DNA of 64,000 nt, from positions 4,278,001-4,342,000 of the forward strand of contig NZ_VFMY01000001.1 of NCBI RefSeq assembly GCF_006715305.1, read 5' to 3'. This DNA comes from Arthrobacter sp. SLBN-100 (GTDB lineage Bacteria; Actinomycetota; Actinomycetes; Actinomycetales; Micrococcaceae). The position numbers were made by a program, and so were the translations under genes. Shown here piece by piece: positions 1 to 8,224 of this stretch (positions are counted from its first letter, which is position 1; each line of letters starts with the position of its first letter). The notes under the pieces were generated by a model. The model had not been told where the DNA came from. It was given only the letters and a program-made list of their open reading frames with translations, and made no database searches.

Positions 1-942
1 AAGGTCAGTGGCTCGCTGGACCTGACAAAGACGGACCAGGGTGCGCTGGAAAACGGCCAGGTCCAAGGCAAGCAGTACGGCGTGTCCACCGGAGCCAATG
101 CACTCTCAATCGTCGTAAACCCCGCGGTCTTCGAGGCAGCGGGCGTTGCAGTCCCGGATGACAGCAAGTGGAGTTGGGAGGACTTCGCGAGGATCGCCGC
201 AGAGGTGACGGACAAGAGTCCCCAAGGCACCTATGGAACGGCAACGGTCCTCACCCATGATTCCCTGGACGCATTCGCCCGGCAGCAGGGCGAGTCGCTG
301 TATACCCAGGACGGCCAGCTCGGCCTGGGCCAGGAAACGGTACAGGATTACTTCGACTACTCGTTGAAGCTGAGCGGGTCGGGAGCGGCACCAAGCGCCT
401 CCGAGACCGTGGAGAAACTGAACGTGAGTACTGAGCAAACCCTGATGGGTATGGGCAAGGCAGCCATGATGCTCACCTGGAGCAACTCACTGTCCGCCCT
501 CAGCAAGGCTTCGGGCGCTGAGCTGAAGCTGCTCAAGCTGCCCGGCGAAACGCCCACTCCGGGAATCTGGCTGCAGTCCTCACAGTTCTACACCATCTCG
601 GCCAGGAGCAAGCACACCGATGCTGCAGCCAAGCTGGTCAGCTTCCTGGTGAACAATGAGGCCGCCGCCAAGATCATCCAGAGTGACCGCGGAGTCCCCA
701 GCAACTCCGACATGCGGAACGCGGTCAAGGATCTGCTGACGCCGCAGGGCAAAGTGGAGGCCTCGTACATCGACCAGATCGGCAAGATGGACTTCGCCCC
801 AACGTTCATCGGGCCTACGGGATCAACAGCGGTCTCCGAGATCACTGCGCGCATCAACACAGAAGTCCTCTTCAAGCGGCTGACGCCTGAGAAGGCAGCG
901 GAGCAGTGGATCAGCGAAAGCAAGGCCGCCATCGGCAAATAG
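1..942 (+). CDS. ABC transporter extracellular solute-binding protein (family 1), 5' partial
   Basis: The frame is open from base 1, so the start codon and signal peptide lie outside the window; 313 codons are visible. The protein looks like the C-terminal three quarters of a family 1 (sugar-type) periplasmic-binding-like lipoprotein. It has the WSWEDFARIA segment typical of this family and, near the end, the helix pair SKHTDAAAKLVSFLVNNEAA followed by DRGVPSNSDMR, a common C-terminal signature of sugar-binding ABC proteins. It would capture a substrate outside the membrane for an ABC importer whose permeases should lie upstream or elsewhere. The ligand cannot be told from sequence. It is convergent with the next gene and ends just before a shared hairpin terminator. 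Confidence 0.85.
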   Translation, partial: KVSGSLDLTKTDQGALENGQVQGKQYGVSTGANALSIVVNPAVFEAAGVAVPDDSKWSWEDFARIAAEVTDKSPQGTYGTATVLTHDSLDAFARQQGESLYTQDGQLGLGQETVQDYFDYSLKLSGSGAAPSASETVEKLNVSTEQTLMGMGKAAMMLTWSNSLSALSKASGAELKLLKLPGETPTPGIWLQSSQFYTISARSKHTDAAAKLVSFLVNNEAAAKIIQSDRGVPSNSDMRNAVKDLLTPQGKVEASYIDQIGKMDFAPTFIGPTGSTAVSEITARINTEVLFKRLTPEKAAEQWISESKAAIGK

Positions 943-951
943 CCAGGTACC

Positions 952-987
952 AGTAGCCTGTCGGCCGCTGCCCGCTGACAGGCTACT
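952..987. terminator. Bidirectional hairpin between convergent genes
   Basis: Perfect 11-bp arms (AGTAGCCTGTC at 952-962 and its complement at 977-987) enclose a 14-nt loop. The right arm overlaps the stop codon of the convergent hydrolase, so the element can serve both genes. There is no strong T tract. Confidence 0.6.
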
Positions 988-1753
988 CGGCCGCGTCGAG
1001 GTACTGGTCAGCCCAGGCAGCGATGATCCGGCCAGCCCGTGCCGCCTGGCCCTTGCCGGTCAGGAGATGGTCGCTGCCTTCGAGGGAGACGAAGTTCCGC
1101 GGATGCCGGGCGGTCTGGAAAATGGTGCTGGCATTTTCGATTCCCACGGTGTTGTCCGTGGGGGAGTGAAGCACCATCAGCGGCTTGTGCAGCTGTTTGA
1201 TGCAGTCTGTCAGGTCGGCGTTTTCCAGATCCTCAACAAAATGCTTCCGGATCTCCACCCGCTTCCCGCCCAGATCCACCTCCGCGCTGCCTTCGCTCAG
1301 GATCTTGTCCAGGGCGGCATCGAAGACATGTGCCACGTGCTTGGGTGAGAAAGGCGCACCAACGGTGGCGACGGCGTCGAGCTCGGGGATCTCCCGCGCG
1401 GCCGCGAGCACGGCTGCACCGCCGAAGGAATGGCCCACCAGCAGCGAAATCTGTTTCCCTTCGCCGCGCATGAACTCGGCGGCCTTCACGGTGTCCGCCA
1501 CCTTGTGGCTGAAGGAACCCGCGGACCACTCGCCGGCGGAGCCGCCCAGGCCCAGGTTGTCGAACCGGAGCATACCCACGCCGCTGTCCGCCAGCGCCTT
1601 GCACATCCTCGACGCGGAGGGCGCGTCCTTGCCCAGCGTGAACCCGTGGGAGAAGACTCCCCAGCCCTTGACCGGGCCTTCCGGAATGTCGATGATGCCG
1701 GAGAGCATCTCGCCGGTGGAACCGGCAAAGGAGACTTTTTCAGAGCGGGACAC
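983..1753 (-). CDS. Alpha/beta hydrolase
   Basis: A 256-residue alpha/beta-hydrolase of the serine-esterase type. The nucleophile elbow GHSFGG lies at about residues 107-112, an HGF oxyanion segment (FSHGFTLG) at about 34-41, a likely acid in HSPTDNTV at about 196-203 and the catalytic His in GSDHLLTG near 229. These are the members of the triad. The family often appears alone or fused to OsmC domains; here no OsmC domain is attached. The GTG start at 1753 is preceded by an AAAGGGGA ribosome binding site. Substrate unknown; probably cytoplasmic, with no signal peptide. Confidence 0.85.
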   Translation of the reverse strand: MSRSEKVSFAGSTGEMLSGIIDIPEGPVKGWGVFSHGFTLGKDAPSASRMCKALADSGVGMLRFDNLGLGGSAGEWSAGSFSHKVADTVKAAEFMRGEGKQISLLVGHSFGGAAVLAAAREIPELDAVATVGAPFSPKHVAHVFDAALDKILSEGSAEVDLGGKRVEIRKHFVEDLENADLTDCIKQLHKPLMVLHSPTDNTVGIENASTIFQTARHPRNFVSLEGSDHLLTGKGQAARAGRIIAAWADQYLDAAE

Positions 1754-1793
1754 AACGTCCCCTTTCTTATCTGTTCCTGGTTAAACTCGGGGC

Positions 1794-1843
1794 CCGGTGG
1801 TTGAGCTTGTCGAAACCGGGATTTCGACAAGCTCAATCACCGG
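1794..1843. repeat. Dispersed palindromic repeat (REP-like)
   Basis: Two 22-bp arms, 1794-1815 and 1822-1843, are reverse complements with one mismatch and enclose the 6-nt loop CCGGGA. The arm core is GGTTGAGCTTGTCGAAA. Repeats with this core are frequent between genes in Arthrobacter-type genomes. A shortened relative with the same ACCGGGA centre occurs inside the mazG-like gene at 20952-20994. Confidence 0.7.
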
Positions 1844-1854
1844 TGCTGTGAAAC

Positions 1855-1898
1855 AACGACGGCGCCAATCCCCCTGAAGTGGGGACGGCGCCGTCGTT
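1855..1898 (-). terminator. Terminator of the sdh operon
   Basis: Twelve-bp outer arms (AACGACGGCGCC at 1855-1866 and its complement at 1887-1898) plus an inner CCCC/GGGG pair form a strong hairpin immediately after the sdhB stop codon. On the minus strand it is followed by GTTTC. Confidence 0.7.
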
Positions 1899-1912
1899 CG
1901 CTTGATCCTTTG

Positions 1913-2695
1913 TCAGATCTTGCGGGAGAGGATGGCCTGCTTGACCTCTTGGATAGCCTGGGTCACCTGGATGCCGCGGGGGCATGCTTCGGAGCAGTTG
2001 AAGGTGGTGCGGCAGCGCCACACACCTTCCTTGTCGTTGAGGATCTCCAGGCGCATGTCGCCGGCGTCATCACGTGAATCGAAGATGAAGCGGTGCGCGT
2101 TGACGATCGCCGCCGGTCCGAAGTACTGGCCGTCGGTCCAGAACACGGGGCAGGAGGATGTGCAGGCAGCGCACAGGATGCACTTGGTGGTGTCATCAAA
2201 GCGCTCACGGTCCTCGGCGGACTGCAGGCGTTCCCGGGTGGGCTCGTGGCCCTTGTTGATGAGGAACGGCATCACTTCGCGGTAGGACTGGAAGAACGGT
2301 TCCATGTCCACGATGAGGTCCTTCTCCACCGGCAGGCCCTTGATGGGTTCCACCGTGATGGGCTTGGACGTGTCCAGGTCCTTCAGGAGGGTCTTGCAGG
2401 CAAGGCGATTGCGGCCGTTGATGCGCATGGCATCGGACCCGCAGACGCCGTGGGCGCAGGAGCGGCGGAAGGAGAGGCTGCCGTCGATTTCCCACTTGAC
2501 CTTGTGCAGGGCATCCAGGACACGGTCCGTGCCGTACATGGTCAGGTGGTAGTCGTCCCAGCTAGCCTCGCCGGAAACCTCCGGGTTGTACCGGCGGACG
2601 CGCATGTGCACATCGAACGTGGGGATTTCGCCGCCACCGCCGACGCCGGCAGGCAGTTCAATCTTTGAGGCTGGCTCAGCGATTTCAGCGGTCAT
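1913..2695 (-). CDS. sdhB: Succinate dehydrogenase iron-sulfur subunit
   Basis: A 260-residue SdhB, which passes electrons from the flavoprotein subunit to the membrane quinone site. The plant-type 2Fe-2S ligands are C80, C85 and C100 (SCAHGVCG); the ferredoxin-type motif CILCAACTSSCPV holds C172, C175, C178 and C182; CRTTFNCSEACPRG supplies C228, C234 and C238. All cluster ligands are present. It is the last gene of sdhCDAB, starting 2 nt after the sdhA stop, and is followed by a strong hairpin terminator. Length is normal for actinobacterial SdhB. Confidence 0.97.
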   Translation of the reverse strand: MTAEIAEPASKIELPAGVGGGGEIPTFDVHMRVRRYNPEVSGEASWDDYHLTMYGTDRVLDALHKVKWEIDGSLSFRRSCAHGVCGSDAMRINGRNRLACKTLLKDLDTSKPITVEPIKGLPVEKDLIVDMEPFFQSYREVMPFLINKGHEPTRERLQSAEDRERFDDTTKCILCAACTSSCPVFWTDGQYFGPAAIVNAHRFIFDSRDDAGDMRLEILNDKEGVWRCRTTFNCSEACPRGIQVTQAIQEVKQAILSRKI

Positions 2696-2696
2696 C

Positions 2697-4496
2697 TTAG
2701 TACTTCCTCACCATCGGCTCGTAGCGGGTAAAGACAACCGGCTTCGTGGCCAGGCGGATGCCGGCAATTGCTTCTGCCGATCCGTCAGCCGGCGCGTGGT
2801 CATCCTTGTACGCCATGGAGTGCTTCATGAATTTCTCGTCGTCACGTTCCGGGAAGTCCTCGCGGAAGTGTCCGCCGCGGGATTCCTCACGGTGCAGGGC
2901 TGCCACGGTCATCACCTTGGCCAGCTCCAGCAGGAAGCCCAGTTCAACGGCCTCGAGCAGGTCAAGGTTGAAGCGCTTTCCCTTGTCCTGGACGTTGATG
3001 CGCTTGTACCGCTCCTCGAAGGAGGCGATGTCGCGCAGGACCTGGTTCAGGGTATCCGCGGTGCGGAACACCTGCATGTTGGCGTCCATGGTGTCCTGCA
3101 GTTCCTTGCGGATCTGGGCCACCTTTTCGTCGCCGGTGCCGTTGCGGGCAATGTCGAGCAGTTCGGTGGTGTACGCCAGGGGGTTCTCCGGCAGCTCCAC
3201 GAACTCGGCGGTCTTGGAATACTCGGCGGCCGCAATACCGGCGCGCTTGCCGAACACATTGATGTCCAGCAACGAGTTGGTGCCCAGGCGGTTGGATCCG
3301 TGGACGGAAACGCAGGCCACCTCACCGGCGGCGTAAAGACCGGGGATAACGGTGTCGTTGTCCTGCAGGACCTCGGTGGTGATGTTGGTGGGGATGCCGC
3401 CCATGGCGTAGTGCGCCGTGGGGAACACCGGAACCGGCTCCGTGTAGGGCTCCACACCCAGGTAGGTGCGCGCGAACTCGGTGATGTCCGGCAGTTTGGC
3501 GTCGATGTGCGCCGGCTCCAGGTGGGTGAGGTCCAGGAGGACGTAGTCCTTGTTCGGGCCGCAGCCGCGGCCTTCGCGGACCTCGTTGGCCATGGAGCGG
3601 GCCACGATGTCACGGGGCGCGAGGTCCTTGATGGTGGGGGCGTAACGCTCCATGAAGCGCTCACCCTCGGAGTTGCGCAGGATCGCGCCTTCGCCGCGGG
3701 CGGCCTCGGAGAGGAGGATGCCCAGGCCGGCGAGGCCCGTCGGGTGGAACTGGAAGAACTCCATGTCCTCCAGCGGGATTCCGCGGCGGAAGGCGATGCC
3801 CATGCCGTCACCGGTGAGGGTGTGGGCGTTGGAAGTGGTCTTGAAGACCTTGCCTGCACCGCCGGAGGCGAACACCACGGACTTTGCCTGGAAGACGTGC
3901 AGTTCGCCCGAAGCGAGGTCGTAGGAGACCACGCCGGCCACGCGCTTCTGCTTGTACGGCGTGCCGTCTTCGCGCACTGCGTCCTCTTCGACCGTCAGCA
4001 GGTCCAGGACGTAGTACTCGTTGTAGAACTCAACGTTGTGCTTGACGCAGTTTTGGTACAGCGTCTGCAGGATCATGTGGCCGGTGCGGTCCGCGGCGTA
4101 GCAGGCGCGGCGGACGGGGGCCTTGCCGTGGTCGCGGGTGTGGCCGCCGAACCGGCGCTGGTCAATCCGGCCTTCGGGCGTGCGGTTGAACGGCAGGCCC
4201 ATCTTCTCCAGGTCGAGCACGGCGTCGATGGCTTCCTTGGCCATGACCTCTGCGGCATCCTGGTCCACCAGGTAGTCACCGCCCTTGACGGTGTCGAACG
4301 TGTGCCACTCCCAGTTGTCTTCCTCGACATTGGCAAGGGCTGCACACATGCCACCCTGCGCCGCACCGGTGTGCGAGCGGGTGGGGTAGAGCTTGGTCAG
4401 TACTGCTGTGCGGGCGCGTTGACCGGACTCGATCGCCGCGCGCATGCCAGCGCCACCGGCACCGACGATGACGACGTCGTACTTATGGACCTGCAT
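2697..4496 (-). CDS. sdhA: Succinate dehydrogenase flavoprotein subunit
   Basis: A 599-residue SdhA that oxidises succinate to fumarate. The N terminus has the FAD-binding GAGGAG motif (residues 12-17), and RSHTGAAQGG with H42, the histidine expected to bind FAD covalently. HPTG and the catalytic-site arginine region RRFGGHTRDHGK are present. I take the ATG at 4496 (MQVHKYDVVIVGAG) rather than an upstream ATG at 4559, because the family starts a few residues before the FAD fold. It is third in sdhCDAB, about 108 nt after sdhD with a small hairpin between, and almost touches sdhB. Confidence 0.97.
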   Translation of the reverse strand: MQVHKYDVVIVGAGGAGMRAAIESGQRARTAVLTKLYPTRSHTGAAQGGMCAALANVEEDNWEWHTFDTVKGGDYLVDQDAAEVMAKEAIDAVLDLEKMGLPFNRTPEGRIDQRRFGGHTRDHGKAPVRRACYAADRTGHMILQTLYQNCVKHNVEFYNEYYVLDLLTVEEDAVREDGTPYKQKRVAGVVSYDLASGELHVFQAKSVVFASGGAGKVFKTTSNAHTLTGDGMGIAFRRGIPLEDMEFFQFHPTGLAGLGILLSEAARGEGAILRNSEGERFMERYAPTIKDLAPRDIVARSMANEVREGRGCGPNKDYVLLDLTHLEPAHIDAKLPDITEFARTYLGVEPYTEPVPVFPTAHYAMGGIPTNITTEVLQDNDTVIPGLYAAGEVACVSVHGSNRLGTNSLLDINVFGKRAGIAAAEYSKTAEFVELPENPLAYTTELLDIARNGTGDEKVAQIRKELQDTMDANMQVFRTADTLNQVLRDIASFEERYKRINVQDKGKRFNLDLLEAVELGFLLELAKVMTVAALHREESRGGHFREDFPERDDEKFMKHSMAYKDDHAPADGSAEAIAGIRLATKPVVFTRYEPMVRKY

Positions 4497-4564
4497 ACCA
4501 GACGCTCTTTCTCTCAAAATTCGCAATAAAACAACGGGCGGGCGTTGCCTGCTCCGCAAAACAA

Positions 4565-4588
4565 GGCCCGCGGTTGTACCCGCGGGCC
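4565..4588 (-). other. Intercistronic hairpin between sdhD and sdhA
   Basis: A 9-bp GC-only stem (GGCCCGCGG at 4565-4573 and its complement at 4580-4588) with loop TTGTAC lies just downstream of the sdhD stop. It may stabilise mRNA ends or weakly attenuate; sdhA and sdhB clearly must still be expressed. Confidence 0.45.
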
Positions 4589-4604
4589 CGGGATGTTGCC
4601 GGTG

Positions 4605-5066
4605 CTAGGCAGGGCAGAAGCCGCCAGGCAGGGGAACGCCGTTCACCACGGGGCAAGGGTTGAAGGTGAAGATCACCAGGGTGCCCAGGACGATGATGAC
4701 GACGGTGGCTGAGTAGAGCACCGTCTTCAGCCAGCGGCGGGTTGAGTCCTTCTCGGCGTAGTCGTTGATGATGGTGCGGACGCCGTTGGTGCCGTGCAGC
4801 ATGGCCAGCCACAGCATGGTGAGGTCCCAGAACTGCCAGAACGGGTCGGCCCACTTGCCGGCCACGAAACCGAAGTCGATGGCGTGGATGCCCTCGCCCA
4901 CCATGAGGTTCACAAAAAGGTGGCCGAAGATCAGGACCACCAGAACCACGCCGGAGAGGCGCATGAACAGCCAGGCGATCATTTCAAAGTTGCCACGGCT
5001 TCCGCCGGTGCGGCGGTACTGGGGTGCAATCCGTCCGCTGCGCGGGCTCTCAATGGTTGCAGACAT
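4605..5066 (-). CDS. sdhD: Succinate dehydrogenase hydrophobic membrane anchor subunit
   Basis: A 153-residue membrane anchor of complex II with three predicted helices: WLFMRLSGVVLVVLIFGHLF at about 29-48, FWDLTMLWLAMLHGTNGVR at about 75-93, and VLYSATVVIIVLGTLVIFTF at about 112-131. R34, S36 and H46 in the first helix match the pattern for quinone-site and heme-ligand residues of this family. It follows sdhC by 3 nt and is co-transcribed with it. Confidence 0.93.
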   Translation of the reverse strand: MSATIESPRSGRIAPQYRRTGGSRGNFEMIAWLFMRLSGVVLVVLIFGHLFVNLMVGEGIHAIDFGFVAGKWADPFWQFWDLTMLWLAMLHGTNGVRTIINDYAEKDSTRRWLKTVLYSATVVIIVLGTLVIFTFNPCPVVNGVPLPGGFCPA

Positions 5067-5069
5067 GGC

Positions 5070-5450
5070 TTAGAGACCTCCGAGCGCGAGGGACAGGTGG
5101 CGGATGGAGAAGGCAACCATGGTGACCAGCCACAGGCCAAGGACTGCCCAGAGCATCTGGCGCTGGTACTTGGGACCCTTCTTCCAGAAGTCCACGGCGA
5201 TGATGCGCAGGCCGTTGAAGGCGTGGAAGACGATGGCCGCAACAAGGCCGGTCTCGCCCAGGGCCATGAGCGGGTTCTTATAGGCACCGATCACCGCGGT
5301 GTAGGCCTCGGGAGAGACACGCACCAAGGAGGTGTCCAGAACGTGGACCAACAAGAAGAAAAAGATCACTACACCGGTAATACGGTGTCCTACCCAGGAC
5401 CACATGCCTTCACGGCCGCGGTACAAGGTGCCAGCTGGTTTTGTCGGCAC
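5070..5450 (-). CDS. sdhC: Succinate dehydrogenase cytochrome b556 subunit
   Basis: A 126-residue membrane anchor. SWVGHRITGVVIFFFLLVHVLD holds the conserved S/HRxTG quinone-site pattern and the likely heme-ligand His in LVHVLD; two more helices follow (ALGETGLVAAIVFHAFNGLR and MLWAVLGLWLVTMVAFSIR). I choose the GTG at 5450 (MPTKPAGTLYRG) because AGGGAGGT at 5457-5464 is an excellent ribosome binding site there; an upstream ATG at 5522 would add 24 poorly conserved residues. It is the first gene of sdhCDAB. Confidence 0.93.
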   Translation of the reverse strand: MPTKPAGTLYRGREGMWSWVGHRITGVVIFFFLLVHVLDTSLVRVSPEAYTAVIGAYKNPLMALGETGLVAAIVFHAFNGLRIIAVDFWKKGPKYQRQMLWAVLGLWLVTMVAFSIRHLSLALGGL

Positions 5451-5538
5451 TGATAAACCTCCCTGCAACACAGCGGCGCTGGCATGAGATCCACGCGGGG
5501 GGAACGCCTGCTGCGAGAGCACTCGTAGCTCAGGCCTA

Positions 5539-5567
5539 AATCTAGGCTCCGCTCACAGCTTATTCAA
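5539..5567 (-). promoter_or_regulatory. sdhC promoter
   Basis: On the minus strand, TTGAAT (5562-5567) and TAGATT (5539-5544) are separated by exactly 17 nt, close to the main sigma consensus. They lie about 90 nt before the sdhC start, leaving a leader that contains the ribosome binding site. Confidence 0.65.
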
Positions 5568-5714
5568 TTTAGGAACTCCTTGGTGCCCAGCAGTAGCAAG
5601 GATTTTGCGGATTAATGAGACAAACGCCACAAAGACGCGTCCTCATGAGGTCCCGGTGGCTCCGAACGGGGGCCGGAAGGGGCCACGGCAGGCGGTCGGC
5701 TAAAGTAGGCCTTG

Positions 5715-6848
5715 ATGAGTACAGACAAAGTGACAAGCCCCGTTTCACCCCTTGACCGCTTCATTGCGGTGATCCCGGCCGGCGGCGTAGGGACCCGCCT
5801 TTGGCCCCTGTCGCGAGCCGCAGCTCCTAAGTTCCTTCACGACCTCACCGGCTCGGGCAGTACATTGCTGCGCGCCACCTATGACCGGCTGCACCCGCTG
5901 GCCGGCACCCGGGTGCTGGTAGTTACCGGGAAGGCACACCGTGATGCGGTGTGCCGCCAGCTTCCGGAACTCCAGGACGCGGACCTGGTCCTGGAGTCCG
6001 AGCCCAAGGATTCCGGCGCGGCCATCGGCCTTGCCGCCGCCATCCTGCACGAACGCGATCCGGACACCATCATGGGTTCCTTCGCTGCGGACCAGGTGAT
6101 CAGCCCGGACAGCCTCTTCCAGCAGGCCGTCCGCGAAGCGATCCACACCGCCGCCGCCGGCAAGATTGTCACCATAGGCATTAAGCCCACCCACCCCTCC
6201 ACAGGGTTCGGCTACATCCGATCCGGGCAGGACCTGCACATCGACGGCGCTCCCAGCGCCCAGGACGTGGTGGAGTTCGTCGAAAAGCCGGACGAGGAAG
6301 TGGCCCAGCAGTACGTTGACAGCGGCAACTACGTGTGGAACGCCGGCATGTTCGTCGCCCCGGTTGCCCTCCTGCTCAAGCACCTTGAGGCCAACCAGCC
6401 CGTGCTGTTCCAGGGCCTGCAGGAAATCGCGCGCGCCTGGGACACCCCCGCCCGCGACGAGGTCACTGCCCGTGTCTGGCCCACCCTGCCCAAGATCGCC
6501 ATCGACTATGCAGTCGCTGAACCTGCCGCCGAAGCCGGGGACGTCGCCGTCGTGCCCGGCTCCTTCCGCTGGGACGACGTGGGCGACTTCGCTTCCGTGG
6601 GCCGGCTCAACAGCGCCAAGGAAGTGGATGACGTCACCGTACTCGGCGAGGGTGCGCGCGTGTTCACCGAGAACTCCAGCGGCGTGGTGGTGACCGACAC
6701 CAAGCGCGTGATTGCCCTGATCGGGATCCAGGACGTTGTCATTGTGGATACCCCGGATGCCCTGCTGGTGACCACCATGGCCAATTCGCAGCGTGTCAAA
6801 GCCGCCGTCGACGCCTTGAAAGCGAGCGGGGACACGGACGTTCTGTAG
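5715..6848 (+). CDS. Mannose-1-phosphate guanylyltransferase
   Basis: A 377-residue nucleotidyltransferase that makes GDP-mannose from mannose 1-phosphate and GTP. The signature AGGVGTRLWPLSR lies at about residues 23-35, VVEFVEKPDEE (sugar-phosphate loop) at about 185-195, and GNYVWNAGMF at about 204-213. It lacks the C-terminal isomerase domain of bifunctional proteins; the isomerase is a separate manA gene in this window. A TTG at 5712 directly precedes the ATG at 5715; TAAAGT at 5701-5706 is a plausible -10 so close that the transcript may be nearly leaderless. It is divergent from sdhC. Confidence 0.92.
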   Translation: MSTDKVTSPVSPLDRFIAVIPAGGVGTRLWPLSRAAAPKFLHDLTGSGSTLLRATYDRLHPLAGTRVLVVTGKAHRDAVCRQLPELQDADLVLESEPKDSGAAIGLAAAILHERDPDTIMGSFAADQVISPDSLFQQAVREAIHTAAAGKIVTIGIKPTHPSTGFGYIRSGQDLHIDGAPSAQDVVEFVEKPDEEVAQQYVDSGNYVWNAGMFVAPVALLLKHLEANQPVLFQGLQEIARAWDTPARDEVTARVWPTLPKIAIDYAVAEPAAEAGDVAVVPGSFRWDDVGDFASVGRLNSAKEVDDVTVLGEGARVFTENSSGVVVTDTKRVIALIGIQDVVIVDTPDALLVTTMANSQRVKAAVDALKASGDTDVL

Positions 6849-6910
6849 GCCGCGCGGCCCTGCGGATGTAACGCGGGGACCGCGATGGCCCGTAATCGGG
6901 TGACCCTCGC

Positions 6911-6916
6911 TAGAGT
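6911..6916 (+). promoter_or_regulatory. Leaderless-type -10 box of the M20 amidohydrolase
   Basis: TAGAGT ends 6 nt before the GTG start at 6923, so transcription would begin at or next to the start codon. No ribosome binding site is visible. Confidence 0.5.
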
Positions 6917-6922
6917 GAAACC

Positions 6923-8122
6923 GTGCGCAATTACACTACGGAAGCCGAGCCCACCGCACTGGTGGCACCCTGGCTTGAGCCGCTCCTGCCGGAACTGATC
7001 GATTTCCGCCGGGACCTGCATGCGCATCCGGAACTGTCCTTCAAGGAATTCCGCACTACGGACAAGCTGGCCGAGCGGCTCGAAGCCGCAGGCCTCAGCC
7101 CCCGGCGGCTGGAGGGCACGGGGCTCACGGTGGATGTGGGGGAGGGGCCCATCGCCACGGCCCTGCGCGGAGACATTGATGCGCTGCCCATCATTGAGGA
7201 GACGGGCCTGCCTTTCGCCTCGAAGAACCACGGCGTGACGCACGCCTGCGGCCACGACGTCCACACCACTACCATGCTGGGCATCGCCCTGGTGCTGCAC
7301 CGTATGCACCAGGAGGAACCGCTTGGGGCCACCGTCCGCATCATCTTCCAGCCCGCCGAGGAAACGATGCCCGGCGGGGCCCACTCCTGCATCGAGCAGG
7401 GTGTCCTGGACGGGGTTCCCCGCATCCTGGCCCTGCACTGTGATCCGCGCATCGAAGTGGGCAAGATCGGTACCCGGATCGGCGCCATCACGTCGGCCTC
7501 GGACACCATCCGGATCGAGCTTTCGGGCCGCGGCGGCCACACCTCACGCCCGCACCTGACCGAGGACCTGGTGTTCGCCCTGGCCCAGATTGCCGTGAAT
7601 GTGCCTGCCGTCCTGTCCCGCCGGGTGGATGTCCGGAGCGGGGTTTCGGTGGTGTGGGGCCAGATCTCGGCCGGCTCGGCTCCGAACGCGATTCCCGGAA
7701 CCGGCTACATGGCCGGAACCATGCGGTGCCTGGACCGCGAAGCGTGGCACGCCGCGGGCGAACTGCTGGATGAAGTGGTGCACCAGGTGGCAGCCCCCTA
7801 CGGCGTGGATGTGCGTTTGGAGCACACCCGGGGAGTGCCGCCGGTGGTGAACTCTGAACACGAGACGGCGATCATCGAGGCCTCCGCACGGGCGGAGATC
7901 GGCGAAAGCGCCGTGGTGCTGACCCCGCAGTCGATGGGCGGGGAGGACTTCGCCTGGTTCCTCGCGGAGCTACCGGGCGCCATGATGAGGCTTGGCACCA
8001 AAACTCCCGGCGGCGAGGAATACGATCTCCACCGGGGCGACTACATCCTGGACGAACGGGCCCTGGGCCTTGGCGTCCGGGTCCTCACTGCTGCGGCCCT
8101 GCGCACCATCCGCGACCTTTAG
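6923..8122 (+). CDS. M20 family amidohydrolase (aminoacylase / hippurate hydrolase type)
   Basis: A 399-residue metallopeptidase-like hydrolase, probably cleaving N-acyl amino acids or similar amides. Metal-site motifs are LRGDIDALPI (about 82-91), HACGHDVHTT (about 108-117) and QPAEETMPGGAHSCIEQG (about 144-161); the dimerisation (lid) domain follows with SGRGGHTSRPH near 200-210. The late QSMGGEDFAW metal-ligand segment is also intact. It is cytoplasmic, with no signal peptide. The start is the GTG six nt after a TAGAGT box. Exact substrate is open. Confidence 0.9.
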   Translation: MRNYTTEAEPTALVAPWLEPLLPELIDFRRDLHAHPELSFKEFRTTDKLAERLEAAGLSPRRLEGTGLTVDVGEGPIATALRGDIDALPIIEETGLPFASKNHGVTHACGHDVHTTTMLGIALVLHRMHQEEPLGATVRIIFQPAEETMPGGAHSCIEQGVLDGVPRILALHCDPRIEVGKIGTRIGAITSASDTIRIELSGRGGHTSRPHLTEDLVFALAQIAVNVPAVLSRRVDVRSGVSVVWGQISAGSAPNAIPGTGYMAGTMRCLDREAWHAAGELLDEVVHQVAAPYGVDVRLEHTRGVPPVVNSEHETAIIEASARAEIGESAVVLTPQSMGGEDFAWFLAELPGAMMRLGTKTPGGEEYDLHRGDYILDERALGLGVRVLTAAALRTIRDL

Positions 8123-8185
8123 CCGCGGCGGCGGATGCCGCCGTCGTACTTTCTGAAAAGACGACCCTGTTTCCTGTCCCTGCCA

Positions 8186-8218
8186 TAAGTTGTGCACAAT
8201 TTAGTTGCACGTTATGGT
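8186..8218 (+). promoter_or_regulatory. ohrR promoter with overlapping operator palindrome
   Basis: TTGTGC (8190-8195) and TATGGT (8213-8218) are spaced by 17 nt; the -10 ends 6 nt before the ATG at 8225. The palindrome TAAGTTGTGCACAATTTA (8186-8203, one mismatched pair) covers the -35 box, a natural place for OhrR to bind and repress itself and ohr. A second half-like AGTTGCAC follows at 8203-8210. Confidence 0.6.
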
Positions 8219-8224
8219 TTTGGC

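Noticed and set aside
2586..4529. A 647-codon open frame antisense to sdhA
   Set aside because: It mirrors sdhA codon bias on the opposite strand, has no family motif, and sdhA is certain. High-GC genes often leave long open antisense frames.
5712..5714. TTG as start of the guanylyltransferase gene
   Set aside because: It adds one residue only; the ATG that follows is the simpler start.
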